64,000 nucleotides of DNA, from NCBI RefSeq assembly GCF_030684215.1, contig NZ_JAUXOV010000070.1, positions 310,001 through 374,000 on the forward strand, in the 5' to 3' direction. The notes below the pieces were generated by a model, which made no database searches, was not told the DNA's origin, and was given only the letters and a program-made list of their open reading frames with translations. Positions within the stretch are counted from its first letter, which is position 1, and each line of letters starts with the position of its first letter. The translations under genes and the position numbers were made by a program. Source of the DNA: Pseudotabrizicola sp. (lineage in GTDB: Bacteria; Pseudomonadota; Alphaproteobacteria; Rhodobacterales; Rhodobacteraceae). Below, one piece after another: positions 43,867 to 53,098 of this stretch.

Positions 43867-44946
43867 TCAGCGCCCGAACCGTGAGGGCGACAGTGCTTTT
43901 ACCAAATCCGCCGAAACTTCCGGTGCTCGGCCAAGGATCAGATCCGCAGCAAGCTGACTGGCCGCAGGGCAAGACTGGAACCCTTGCCCGCCCTGACCCG
44001 CCAGCCAGAAAAACGAATGGTGCCGTGCATCTGCCCCGATGACCAGAGTTCGGTCGGGCGCAAAGGTCCGCAACCCGGCCCAGTTTGACAGCAGCCGGGT
44101 CACTGGGGCTGTCACCATCGCCTCATAGCGCGCCAGACCTTCGGCCAGCACCATATCATCGGCCCATGCGTCATGTGGGTCGGTTGCATCTTCTTCGGCG
44201 GGTGACACGATCAAAGCGCCTGCGTCGGGCTTGGCATACCACGCCTCGCCTGCGCCAAAGATCATCGGCCAGCGTGACACATCCATCGCCTCTGGGGCCG
44301 GGATCCGCGCCATCGACCGACGATAGGGCGTAAAACCAAGCGGCTGGACCCCCGCCATCTGCGCCACGCGGTCCACCCAAGCCCCGGCCGCATTAACCAC
44401 AACGCGCCCGGTCACTGAGCCGTTTGCTGTCGTCACCTGCCACATCTCATCCTTGTGGCAAAGTGCTGTCACCGCTGCCCCGGTGCGCAATTCAGCCCCC
44501 GCTGCACGGGCGGTGCGGGCAAAGCTCTGCATCAGCAGGTCGGTGTCAATGTCCCACGCCTCGGGCGAAAAGGCGGCCATGGTCACCGCTTCCGGGTTCA
44601 GCACTGGCACCATGGCGCAGGCCTCGGCAACCGTCATCGGCTCCAGCGCCATTGCCGCCGCCTCGGTGGCAAACGCCGCCTCGTCGCCTGCGCAGCCGAC
44701 CATCATCAGCCCACGGGGCGACAAGATGCCTTTGGTTTTATGAAAGAAGTCAGCCGATACCAACGACAGTTCCACCACTGCGGGGCTGCCGTAGCGCGGC
44801 TCATACAAAGCCGCCGACCGGCCCGAGGCATGATGCCCCAGCGCGGGCTCTGCTTCCAGCAACACTACGGATGCAAAGGGGGCCAGCCGGGCCGCAAGCG
44901 ACACCCCGGCGATGCCTCCGCCTATGATCACAACATCTGCATCCAT
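43867..44946 (-). CDS. DAO-family FAD-dependent oxidoreductase (D-arginine dehydrogenase-like)
   Basis: 359 residues from ATG 44946. FAD motif MDADVVIIGGGIAGVSLAARLAPFASVVLLEAE, then HASGRSAALYEPRYG (as in DauA/D-arginine dehydrogenases), VVNAAGAWVDRVAQMAGV and FFWLAGQGGQGFQSCPAASQLAAD near the C-terminus. It oxidises an amino acid or amine. Upstream extension to 45030 is not conserved. It follows the BMP operon on the same strand, but a terminator separates them. Confidence 0.88.
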   Translation of the reverse strand: MDADVVIIGGGIAGVSLAARLAPFASVVLLEAEPALGHHASGRSAALYEPRYGSPAVVELSLVSADFFHKTKGILSPRGLMMVGCAGDEAAFATEAAAMALEPMTVAEACAMVPVLNPEAVTMAAFSPEAWDIDTDLLMQSFARTARAAGAELRTGAAVTALCHKDEMWQVTTANGSVTGRVVVNAAGAWVDRVAQMAGVQPLGFTPYRRSMARIPAPEAMDVSRWPMIFGAGEAWYAKPDAGALIVSPAEEDATDPHDAWADDMVLAEGLARYEAMVTAPVTRLLSNWAGLRTFAPDRTLVIGADARHHSFFWLAGQGGQGFQSCPAASQLAADLILGRAPEVSADLVKALSPSRFGR

Positions 44947-45040
44947 CACATGCCCCCTCTCAGCGCCTTGCCGCCAGAGATACCGGGCGCAGCACCTAAA
45001 GGGCAGCCCAGAAATCACTGGCACATCCACAATCCCGCAA

Positions 45041-45069
45041 AAAAAGGCCCGCGCAAAGCACGGGCCTTT
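45041..45069 (-). terminator. Terminator of the xdh/BMP operon
   Basis: On the minus strand, AAAGGCCCG pairs with CGGGCCTTT (45043-45051 with 45061-45069) and is followed by TTTTTTTGCGG. It begins 19 nt after the BMP protein stop. A textbook Rho-independent terminator. Confidence 0.92.
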
Positions 45070-45087
45070 CTTCGTCAGTTCAACAAA

Positions 45088-46179
45088 TCACTGCGGAATA
45101 TCACCCGTGATACCTTCGATAAAGAAGGTCATGCCCAACAGGTCGCCATCAGAGGCAACATCCCCATCGGCAAGCCAGACGCTGCCGTCTTGCTTGTTGA
45201 TTGGCCCGGTGAACGGGTGGTAGGTGCCCGCCTCAATCGCATCGCGCATGGCTTCTGCTTCGGCCTTCACCTCTGCAGGGACGGCATCGGTGATCTCACC
45301 GATTTCGACTTCGCCTTCGGGAATTCCGGCCCAGCTGTCAACCTGCTCATAGGTGCCATCCAGCAACTGGCCGACGCGCTTGACGTAATAGGGCGCCCAG
45401 TTGTCGATGATCGAGGACACGCGGGGGCTTGGCTTGAAATCGGCCATGTCGGACGCCTGACCAAAGCCGATCACGGCGCCATTGGTCTTTGCCGCTTCGG
45501 CCAGAGGTGCCGTTGAATCGGTGTGCGCCGCGATCACGTCAACGCCCTGGTCGATCAGCGCCTTTGCGGCGTCGGCCTCTTTGGCGGGGTCAAACCATGT
45601 GAAGGCCCAGACCACCGAAAGCTGCACATCCGGGTTCACCTTCTTGGCGTGGAGGTAATAGCTGTTGATGCCCATTACCACTTCGGGGATCGGGAACGAC
45701 CCGATATAGCCGATCTTGTTGGTCTTGGTCATCTTGCCCGCAATGTGGCCTTGAATCGCGCGGCCTTCATAGAAGCGCGCGTTATAGGTCGAAACATTCG
45801 GATGCTCGCGCTTATAGCCCGTTGAATGTTCGAATTTGATGTCTGGGAACTTGGCCGCGACAGTGTTGGTCGGGTCCATATAGCCGAAGGACGTGGTAAA
45901 GATGATGTTGCAGCCAGACAGCGCCATCTGGGTCAGAACGCGCTCTGCATCGGCACCTTCCGGTACGTTTTCCTGAAAGGCGATTTCAACCTTGTCGCCG
46001 TAGGTCTCAACCACCTCCAGCGCGCCCTGATGGTGCTGATAGGTCCAGCCAAGGTCACCAATCGGACCGACATAGACAAAGCAAGCCTTGACCTTGTCCA
46101 TGCCCTGCGCGCTGGCAGCGCCCCCAAAGGCCATCCCAAGGCCCAGTGCCGCCGTCGCCAGCAATGTTGTACGTTTCAT
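45088..46179 (-). CDS. BMP/PnrA-family ABC transporter substrate-binding protein
   Basis: 363 residues. Signal peptide MKRTTLLATAALGLGMAFGGAASAQG. Family blocks: VYVGPIGDLGWTYQHHQGA, FTTSFGYMDPTNTVAAKFPDIKFEHSTGYK, IGYIGSFPIPEVVMGINSYYLHAK. Members bind purine nucleosides or nucleobases in the periplasm. Last gene of the operon with xdhABC, so a hypoxanthine/xanthine/guanosine-type ligand is likely by context. 52 bp after the permease. Confidence 0.92.
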   Translation of the reverse strand: MKRTTLLATAALGLGMAFGGAASAQGMDKVKACFVYVGPIGDLGWTYQHHQGALEVVETYGDKVEIAFQENVPEGADAERVLTQMALSGCNIIFTTSFGYMDPTNTVAAKFPDIKFEHSTGYKREHPNVSTYNARFYEGRAIQGHIAGKMTKTNKIGYIGSFPIPEVVMGINSYYLHAKKVNPDVQLSVVWAFTWFDPAKEADAAKALIDQGVDVIAAHTDSTAPLAEAAKTNGAVIGFGQASDMADFKPSPRVSSIIDNWAPYYVKRVGQLLDGTYEQVDSWAGIPEGEVEIGEITDAVPAEVKAEAEAMRDAIEAGTYHPFTGPINKQDGSVWLADGDVASDGDLLGMTFFIEGITGDIPQ

Positions 46180-46230
46180 TGTCGTCTCCCTGTTGCGGGC
46201 CGTTGATCGGCCCCGGTTTGAATGGTGCCC

Positions 46231-47160
46231 CTAGCGTGAGGCGTGGAAATTCTGGCCAAGGCTTGCCGGAGCGTTCAGCGCCGCTTTTCCCTTGCCCGAG
46301 GACATGATGACCAACACCAGAATGGTTATCAGATATGGTGACATCGACAAGTATTCGACCGGAATGCGCGCCCCGGCCGCCTGCAGGTTAAGCTGAAGTA
46401 CGGTGATTCCGCCAAAAAGATAGGCACCGACCAGCGCACGCCAAGGCCGCCATGACGCAAAGACAACAATGGCAAGCGCAATCCAGCCCGCACCAGCGGT
46501 GATGCCATCGGTCCATTGCGGCACCCGCACAAGGCTGACATAGGCGCCGCCCATCCCCGCCATGGCCCCGCCGAACATGATCGCCAGCACCCGGATCTTG
46601 CGCACCTTATAGCCAAGTGCATGCGCCGCATCGTGGCTTTCGCCCACTGCCCGCAGGATCAGACCCATCCGTGTGGCCTTGAGCACCCACCACGTCACGG
46701 CAACCACGGCAATCGAGAAGTAGACCACCCAGTCATGGCTGAACAAGACGCGGCCAAAGAACGGAATATCCGCCAGTGGCCCCAAGGGCACAGCCCCTGT
46801 CGCAGGCGGGCGGATGCCCACAAAGTTCTGCCCGATCAGCGATGACAGGCCCAGCCCGAACAGCGTCAGCGCAAGGCCTGATGCCACCTGATTGGCCAGC
46901 AAAACCTGCGTCAGCAAGGCAAAGATCAGCGACAATGCCGCCCCCCCAAGGGCCCCGCCAACGAACCCCATCACGGCGCTGCCCGTCTGCACCGCCATGA
47001 TGAAACCGCAGACTGCGCCCATGATCATCATACCCTCAACCCCAAGGTTCAGCACCCCGGCGCGTTCAACAATCAACTCGCCGATTGCCGCCAGAATGAT
47101 CGGCACCGAGGCCACCATCAGCGCCGCGATCAACAGCGCAGGATCAATCCCTCCGAACAT
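46231..47160 (-). CDS. BMP-type ABC transporter permease 2
   Basis: 309 residues, about 8 helices. MFGGIDPALLIAALMVASVPIILAAIGELIVERAGVLNLGVEGMMIMGA is the family start (the NLGVEGMM motif is diagnostic); GESHDAAHALGYKV is the coupling loop. ATG 47160 overlaps the previous stop by one base (TGATG); the frame is open much further upstream but this is inside permease 1. Confidence 0.93.
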   Translation of the reverse strand: MFGGIDPALLIAALMVASVPIILAAIGELIVERAGVLNLGVEGMMIMGAVCGFIMAVQTGSAVMGFVGGALGGAALSLIFALLTQVLLANQVASGLALTLFGLGLSSLIGQNFVGIRPPATGAVPLGPLADIPFFGRVLFSHDWVVYFSIAVVAVTWWVLKATRMGLILRAVGESHDAAHALGYKVRKIRVLAIMFGGAMAGMGGAYVSLVRVPQWTDGITAGAGWIALAIVVFASWRPWRALVGAYLFGGITVLQLNLQAAGARIPVEYLSMSPYLITILVLVIMSSGKGKAALNAPASLGQNFHASR

Positions 47161-48248
47161 CAGATGGCCTCCTTCTTGTACCCAAGGCGAATGCGGTAAT
47201 TGCTCAGCAGATCCACCGCCAACAGGAAGAACAAAAGCATTCCCTGAAACGCCTGAATCGCGGCAGCAGGCAGGCCAAGCATGAACTGCGCCAGCTCTCC
47301 GCCAATATAGGTCAGCGCCATCAGCAGCCCCGCCAGCAGAATGCCAATGGGGTTCAGCCGGCCCAGAAAGGCCACGATAATCGCGGTAAACCCATAGCCT
47401 ACGTTGAAACCAATGCTGATCTGCCCCGCAGGCCCCGCCACCTCGAAAAGGCCCGCAAGCCCCGCCAAAGCGCCCGAAATGCCCATGCACAGCAAAACCA
47501 GCCCGGTCGGATTCACCCCGGCATAGCGCGCTGCGCGCGGCGCTTGCCCGGCCAGTTTGATGTGAAACCCAAGGATATGACGTTGCAGAAGGATATAGGC
47601 CGCGATCACCGCCATAAGCGCCGCAATCACACCCCAATGCATGCCTGTTCCTGCGAACAACTCGGGGTTTGATGCCGCAGGGTATTGGCTCAGGTTCCGG
47701 CTGCCCGGAAAGCCGCCGCCTTGCGGGTTGCGCAACAGGCCCAGGGACATCGATGACAGGAAGTTCTGCGCGATGTACACCATCAGCAGACTGACAAGGA
47801 TTTCGTTTGTGTTGAACTTGGTCTTCAGTATTGCCGGTATCATCGCCCAGATCCAGCCGCCCAATGCACCGGCAATCACCATGAGCGGAAAGATAAACCA
47901 ATGATCGGCAGGATAGAACGCCAGCCCCACACCAGCGCCAAACAACGCGCCCATGATATACTGACCCTCGGCTCCGATGTTCCAGATCCCCGCCCGAAAG
48001 CCAAGCGAAAGCCCAATCGCAATCAAGATCAGCGGCCCCGCTTTCACCAGAAGTTGAGGCCGCGAGTAGCTGGCAAATTGTGGGTGAAACAACGGATCCC
48101 AAAAGATCGTTCGTATGGCCTCAACCGGGTTTTTTCCCAACGCGGCGAACATCAGCCCGCCTGCAATCATCGTCAGCACCACCGCCAAAACCGGGGTCGC
48201 GCCTTGCCAGAACCGGCTTGGCGACGGGCGTTTTTCAAGCCTCAGCAT
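47160..48248 (-). CDS. BMP-type ABC transporter permease 1
   Basis: 362 residues, about 9 helices. GFRAGIWNIGAEGQYIMGALFGAG is the family motif; GQAPRAARYAGVNP the coupling loop. It pairs with permease 2. Its ribosome site GAAGGGGGCGG is formed by the edge of the dispersed element at 48259. Confidence 0.93.
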   Translation of the reverse strand: MLRLEKRPSPSRFWQGATPVLAVVLTMIAGGLMFAALGKNPVEAIRTIFWDPLFHPQFASYSRPQLLVKAGPLILIAIGLSLGFRAGIWNIGAEGQYIMGALFGAGVGLAFYPADHWFIFPLMVIAGALGGWIWAMIPAILKTKFNTNEILVSLLMVYIAQNFLSSMSLGLLRNPQGGGFPGSRNLSQYPAASNPELFAGTGMHWGVIAALMAVIAAYILLQRHILGFHIKLAGQAPRAARYAGVNPTGLVLLCMGISGALAGLAGLFEVAGPAGQISIGFNVGYGFTAIIVAFLGRLNPIGILLAGLLMALTYIGGELAQFMLGLPAAAIQAFQGMLLFFLLAVDLLSNYRIRLGYKKEAI

Positions 48249-48258
48249 GGACCGCCCC

Positions 48259-48280
48259 CTTCATCTTGGCAAAAATACTC
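48259..48280. repeat. Copy of dispersed CATCTTGGCAAAAATACTC element
   Basis: CTTCATCTTGGCAAAAATACTC stands in the 44-bp gap between the ABC ATPase and permease 1. Read on the minus strand it ends in GCCAAGATGAAGGGGG and so supplies the ribosome site for permease 1. Same arms as at 42871, 51887 and 53961. Confidence 0.6.
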
Positions 48281-48292
48281 ATCTGTCTTGCG

Positions 48293-49819
48293 TCAATGGC
48301 CATGATGCGCCACCTCCATGCCATGCGCTCCGCCCATCATCAGGCCAATCTCATCCACCGTCAGCCCTTGCACAGGTCGCGGCGTGGTCAGCCGCCCCTC
48401 ATTCAGTGCGGCAAAGCTGTCGGCAATCTCCAATAGCTCATCCAGATCCTGAGAGATCACCACAACCGCAGCGCCTCCGGCTGCGTGGTCCAGAATGGCC
48501 TGTCGGATGCTCGCCGCAGCCGCCGCATCAACACCCCATGTGGGCTGGTTGATCACGATGATTGAGGGCGTCTGGCTCAGTTCGCGCCCAACCACGAATT
48601 TTTGCAGATTCCCACCCGACAGCGCCCGCGCTGCCACATGGGTTCCTGGCGTTCGCACGTCAAAGTCCTTCACGATCCCGGCGGCAAAAGCTTCCGTTGC
48701 CGCCCAGTCGATAAAGCCATTCTTGGTCAGCCCCTTACGCAAAGCGCCCGACAAAAGCGCATTCTCGACCAGACTCATATCGGGTGCCGCCGCATGGCCC
48801 AGCCGTTCCTCTGGTGCGGCCACCAGCCCAAGGGCACGCCGTGCGTTCGGCCCAGTATCGCCGACGCCCGTACCGTCAATGCGCACGGTATCGCGCGCGG
48901 CACGCACTTCGCCCGACAGGGCCAGCAGCAATTCGTCCTGCCCGTTGCCTGCAACCCCGGCTATGCCCAGCACCTCTCCTTTCGCCACACGAAAGCTGAC
49001 ATTTTTCAGCGACGTGCCAAACTGGATCGGAGAGGCCACTGACAGATCTACCACCTCCAGCGCCACCGCGCCCTTGGCCGTGCCCGCCCGTTCAGGCGGG
49101 GTCAGGGTGGCCCCGACCATTAACTCCGCCATCTCGCGCGCCGAGCGCTCACGCGGGGTGCAGGTTGCCACAACCTTGCCACGCCGCAGGATTGTTGCCT
49201 CATCGCAAAGCGTGCGGATTTCTTCCAGCTTGTGGCTGATATACAAAATCGCTGTGCCTTCGGCCGACAACTGCCGCAGGGTGCGGAACAAGATGTCCAC
49301 TTCCTGTGGTGTCAGAACCGATGTCGGTTCGTCCATGATCAGCAGCTTTGGGTCTTGCAGCAGACAGCGGATGATCTCCACCCGCTGGCGTTCCCCCGCT
49401 GACAGATCACCCACCATCCGGGCGGGGTCCAGAGGCAGCCCGTATTCTTCGCTGACCGCCTTGATCCGGCTGGCCAGTTCCTTCATCGGCGGCGGGTTTT
49501 CCATGCCCAAAGCCACGTTTTCGGCGACATTAAGCGCCTCGAACAGGCTGAAATGCTGGAACACCATTGCCACACCGCTGGCCCGCGCCGCGTGCGGCTC
49601 GGCTGGGGTATAGGCTGCCCCACGCAGGGTCATGGTGCCCGAATCCGGCTTGACCAGCCCATAGATCATTTTCACCAGCGTCGATTTTCCAGCTCCGTTC
49701 TCGCCCAGCAAGGCGTGAATCTCGCCCTCCGAGATGGCAAAGGACACATCAGAATTGGCGACCACGCCCGGATAGGCTTTCGTCACCCCCGCAACGCGCA
49801 GCAGTTCAGGCCGGGTCAT
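48293..49819 (-). CDS. BMP-type ABC transporter, double ATP-binding protein
   Basis: 508 residues with two ABC domains. First: Walker A GENGAGKST, signature LSAGERQRVEIIRCL, Walker B LLIMDEPTSVL. Second: GVAGNGQDELL (degenerate Walker A), ALSGGNLQKFVVGREL, IIVINQPTWGVD. This is the sugar/nucleoside-type arrangement with a weak second site. Overlaps xdhC by ATGA (49816-49819). The tail HGMEVAHHGH is His-rich. Confidence 0.94.
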   Translation of the reverse strand: MTRPELLRVAGVTKAYPGVVANSDVSFAISEGEIHALLGENGAGKSTLVKMIYGLVKPDSGTMTLRGAAYTPAEPHAARASGVAMVFQHFSLFEALNVAENVALGMENPPPMKELASRIKAVSEEYGLPLDPARMVGDLSAGERQRVEIIRCLLQDPKLLIMDEPTSVLTPQEVDILFRTLRQLSAEGTAILYISHKLEEIRTLCDEATILRRGKVVATCTPRERSAREMAELMVGATLTPPERAGTAKGAVALEVVDLSVASPIQFGTSLKNVSFRVAKGEVLGIAGVAGNGQDELLLALSGEVRAARDTVRIDGTGVGDTGPNARRALGLVAAPEERLGHAAAPDMSLVENALLSGALRKGLTKNGFIDWAATEAFAAGIVKDFDVRTPGTHVAARALSGGNLQKFVVGRELSQTPSIIVINQPTWGVDAAAAASIRQAILDHAAGGAAVVVISQDLDELLEIADSFAALNEGRLTTPRPVQGLTVDEIGLMMGGAHGMEVAHHGH

Positions 49820-50751
49820 AGTGCGTTCTCCTTGACTGATGAGCGGGCTTGGTGGCGCAAAACCGCGTGCGCCACGCCAATCGCAATGGCTTGGGGATGT
49901 TTGCCCAAAGCGGGGTCACCGATCGGGCAGTTGATACGGGCAATCGCGGCTGGCGCGTGGCCAAGGGCGGCCAACCGCGACCGGAACCGCGCCCATTTGG
50001 TGGCCGAGCCGATCACCCCGGCGCGGTCAAACCCATGGTGCAAAAGCCGGTGGCACAGATCCAGATCCAGCGCATGGCTATAGGTCAGGATCAGATGTTG
50101 GGCATCCTTCGGGGCATGCAAGACCAGCCGTGCCGCATCAGCGCAGGGCAGGGTGGTGATGCCTTCGGGTATCACAGTGGGAAAGCGGTCTTCCGCCACA
50201 TCGACCCAAGTGATCCGCACCTCTGGCAAAGGGTCCAGAACCGCCACCAACGCGCGCCCCACATGCCCTGCTCCCCAGATCCACAGATCAAGGGCTTGGG
50301 GTGCGACAGGCTCTACAAACCAGCCCTGCACCAGTTGTGGTGCGGGCATTACACCTTGCCCCCGCGCTCGGTCGAGCAACCGCTTGACCGCCAGAGGCAT
50401 GTCGCGCCCGTCCACGCTGCGCGCCACCAGCCCGCACTCAGCCTCGGGCAGGCCCCCGGTACGATAGACCTCGGTCAGCAAAGTCACCGCCCCGCCACAG
50501 CACTGGCCCAAGGCCGGACCCAGCGGCACGCGCCGCAACCTGCGGCCCCCCGCCACCAGCATCGCCCGCGCTTCTGCCGCCGCCTCCCATTCCAGCGCGC
50601 CGCCACCAATGGTGCCAGACTGCCCGTCTTGCCAGACCAGCATGGCTGCCCCGGTCTCTCGCGGCGACGATCCGTCGTGCGCTGCAATGACCACGCGAGC
50701 CACCGGGCCATGAGCGGCAATTGTCGCCGCCAGCGCGTCCTGATCAAACAT
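49816..50751 (-). CDS. xdhC: Xanthine dehydrogenase accessory protein XdhC
   Basis: 311 residues. AAHDGSSPRETGAAMLVW (XdhC/CoxI motif) and GGGALEWEAA; a Rossmann-like part with LWIWGAGHVGRALVAVL and VIGSATKWARFRSRLAALGH. It binds the molybdenum cofactor, helps its sulfuration and delivers it to XdhB. Starts 8 nt inside the xdhB end. Confidence 0.93.
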   Translation of the reverse strand: MFDQDALAATIAAHGPVARVVIAAHDGSSPRETGAAMLVWQDGQSGTIGGGALEWEAAAEARAMLVAGGRRLRRVPLGPALGQCCGGAVTLLTEVYRTGGLPEAECGLVARSVDGRDMPLAVKRLLDRARGQGVMPAPQLVQGWFVEPVAPQALDLWIWGAGHVGRALVAVLDPLPEVRITWVDVAEDRFPTVIPEGITTLPCADAARLVLHAPKDAQHLILTYSHALDLDLCHRLLHHGFDRAGVIGSATKWARFRSRLAALGHAPAAIARINCPIGDPALGKHPQAIAIGVAHAVLRHQARSSVKENAL

Positions 50752-53098
50752 CGCCGCGCACCCGGCTTACCGCCGCGAGCACCCGTTCTGCCGTCGCTGG
50801 CGCGTCCAGTGCCGGATAGCCCGGACCACAGGCCGCCACGGCATCCGACAACGCGTACAGCGCTGAGATTCCCAGCATAAAGGGCGGCTCTCCCACTGCC
50901 TTGGACCGGCCCACCGTGTCTTCACGGTTGGGCCGCCCCCACAGGGCCACGTTGAACACATAAGGCCGGTCGGAACAGGCCGGAATCTTGTAGGTGCTGG
51001 GTGCATGGGTGGTCAGCCGCCCCTTGCCATCCCAGACCAGTTCCTCGGTCGTCAGCCAGCCCGCCCCCTGCACATAGGCCCCTTCAATCTGTCCGATATC
51101 CAAAGCTGAATTCAGGCTGCTGCCGGTGTCATGCAGCAGATCGGCGCGCAGGATGCGGTTCTCGCCGGTCAGCGTGTCGATCACCACCTCGGTCACCGCC
51201 GCGCCATAGGCGAAATACAGGAACGGCCGACCCTTGCCCGCTTTGCGGTCCCATTGTAGTTTTGGCGTGGCATAAAACCCGGTCGAGGACAGGCTGACAC
51301 GCGCCTGATACGCCCACATTGCAACGCGGGCAAAGTCATAGGCCTCGCCGCCCACCCGCACCATGCCATCCTCAAAGCGAACCGATGCCGGGTCGGCCTG
51401 ATGCTTGTCGGCGACAAAGGCGGCCATCCGGTCGCGGATCGTGGCACAGGCCGCCTGCGCCGCCATGCCGTTCAGATCAGACCCTGAGCTCGCCGCCGTG
51501 GCACTGGTGTTGGGCACCTTTGCGGTATCGGTGGCTGTAATCTTCACCACATCAGGGTCAACACCAAACACCCCAGCCGCCACTTGAGCCACCTTCTGGA
51601 ACAACCCTTGCCCCATTTCGGTGCCACCATGGTTCAGATGGATCGAGCCATCCTGATACACATGCACCAAAGCCCCGGCCTGATTAAGATGCGTCAGCGT
51701 AAAGGAAATCCCGAACTTCACCGGCGTCATCGCAATTCCGCGCTTCAGTACGGGCGAGCGCGCATTCCATTCCGCAATCGCCACCCGGCGCGCTGCATAG
51801 TCAGACGAGTCCACCAACGCCGCCACCAGTTCATGCCCGATGAAATCCTCCACAGGCATGAAATAGGGGGTGGTCTGCGCGGTCGTCTTCATCTTGGCAA
51901 AAGCATTTTCTGGGGGGGCGGGGGGCGAAGCGCCCCCGGCACTGGCCGCACTCGCCGCCGCTCGGTAGAAATTGGCGCGCCGTACGTCCAGCGGATCACG
52001 CCCCAGCGCATGCGCCACATGGTCCATCACCCGCTCGATCCCCACCATGCCTTGCGGTCCGCCAAAGCCACGAAATGCCGTGGCGCTTTGGGTGTGGGTT
52101 TTCAGGCGATGGCTCTCTATGCGGATGTCGGGCAGGTGATAGCAGTTGTCCGCGTGCAACATCGCCCGGTCAGCGACCGGCAAAGACAGATCCTGCGCCC
52201 AGCCGCAGCGGAACAGATGGGTGAACTCCACCCCGGTCAATTGCCCCTGATCGTCAAACCCGGCGCGGTAGAGGATGCGCAGATCATGGCGTTTGCCGGT
52301 GATCATCATGTCATCATCGCGGTCATAGCGCATCTTTGCGGGCCGCCCGGTACGGGTGGCCACAATGGCGCAGGCGATGGCCAGCGCGTTGCCCTGAGAT
52401 TCCTTGCCGCCAAAACCGCCGCCCATCCGCCGCACCTCGACCCGCACCGCACTCATCGGCAGATGCAGGGCATGGGCAATCTTGTGCTGGATCTCGCTGG
52501 GGTGCTGTGTAGAGGAATGGACCAGCAAGTCGCCGCCTTCCATTGGCAACACCGCTGCAACCTGACCTTCCAGATAGAAATGCTCTTGGCCGCCGACCTC
52601 AAATTGGCCGTCAACCACATGCCGGGCCGTGTCGATGGCGCGCGCCGCATCGCCTTTGGTCCAGATCACCGGCCCGTCCTCAAACCGGCTGTTCGCCGCC
52701 ATTGCATCGTCCACCGTCAGCAGCGCAGGCTTTGTCTCGTAGCTGACCTTGGCCAACCGTGCAGCTTTGCGGGCGGCAAGGTGGCTGTCGGCGGCCACCA
52801 GAAACAGTGGCATGCCCAGATAGAACACATCGCCGGTCGAGATCAGCGGCTCGTCATGCACTGACGGGCTGCAATCGGGCACCGCGTCAAAATCCTCTGG
52901 TCCGTAGACCGCCACCACACCGGGCGCTGCGCGCACGGCAGACAGATCAAGGCTGGTGACAGAGCCATGCGCGATTGTGGACAGGCCAAAGGCCAGATGC
53001 AGCGCATTTCCCGGCAGCGGAATGTCATCGACATAGCGCGCCTGTCCGGTGACATGCAGCGGGGCCGCGTCATGCGGCAGGGGTTTTCCCATGCTCAT
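50744..53098 (-). CDS. xdhB: Xanthine dehydrogenase, molybdopterin-binding subunit
   Basis: 784 residues. It holds the Mo site where hypoxanthine/xanthine are hydroxylated to urate. [40 protein letters not shown], and [21 protein letters not shown] are the cofactor motifs; [11 protein letters not shown] is near the C-terminus with its catalytic Glu (VGEPP). Residues about 381-404 ([26 protein letters not shown], by content) do not look like the family: they are the translation of a dispersed intergenic palindrome at 51887-51940. The frame is kept, so the protein may still work. Confidence 0.95.
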   Translation of the reverse strand: MSMGKPLPHDAAPLHVTGQARYVDDIPLPGNALHLAFGLSTIAHGSVTSLDLSAVRAAPGVVAVYGPEDFDAVPDCSPSVHDEPLISTGDVFYLGMPLFLVAADSHLAARKAARLAKVSYETKPALLTVDDAMAANSRFEDGPVIWTKGDAARAIDTARHVVDGQFEVGGQEHFYLEGQVAAVLPMEGGDLLVHSSTQHPSEIQHKIAHALHLPMSAVRVEVRRMGGGFGGKESQGNALAIACAIVATRTGRPAKMRYDRDDDMMITGKRHDLRILYRAGFDDQGQLTGVEFTHLFRCGWAQDLSLPVADRAMLHADNCYHLPDIRIESHRLKTHTQSATAFRGFGGPQGMVGIERVMDHVAHALGRDPLDVRRANFYRAAASAASAGGASPPAPPENAFAKMKTTAQTTPYFMPVEDFIGHELVAALVDSSDYAARRVAIAEWNARSPVLKRGIAMTPVKFGISFTLTHLNQAGALVHVYQDGSIHLNHGGTEMGQGLFQKVAQVAAGVFGVDPDVVKITATDTAKVPNTSATAASSGSDLNGMAAQAACATIRDRMAAFVADKHQADPASVRFEDGMVRVGGEAYDFARVAMWAYQARVSLSSTGFYATPKLQWDRKAGKGRPFLYFAYGAAVTEVVIDTLTGENRILRADLLHDTGSSLNSALDIGQIEGAYVQGAGWLTTEELVWDGKGRLTTHAPSTYKIPACSDRPYVFNVALWGRPNREDTVGRSKAVGEPPFMLGISALYALSDAVAACGPGYPALDAPATAERVLAAVSRVRGDV
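51887..51940. repeat. Dispersed palindromic element inside xdhB
   Basis: CTTCATCTTGGCAAAAGCAT is followed by a G-run and a hairpin GGGGGCG-AAG-CGCCCCC (51921-51937). This is the same architecture as the intergenic elements (arm CTTCATCTTGGCAAAA plus GC palindrome), but it lies within the coding sequence and is translated in frame. Confidence 0.65.

Noticed and set aside
47161-48102. Upstream extension of permease 2 through permease 1
   Set aside because: Out-of-frame reading of permease 1; the NLGVEGMM permease begins at ATG 47160.
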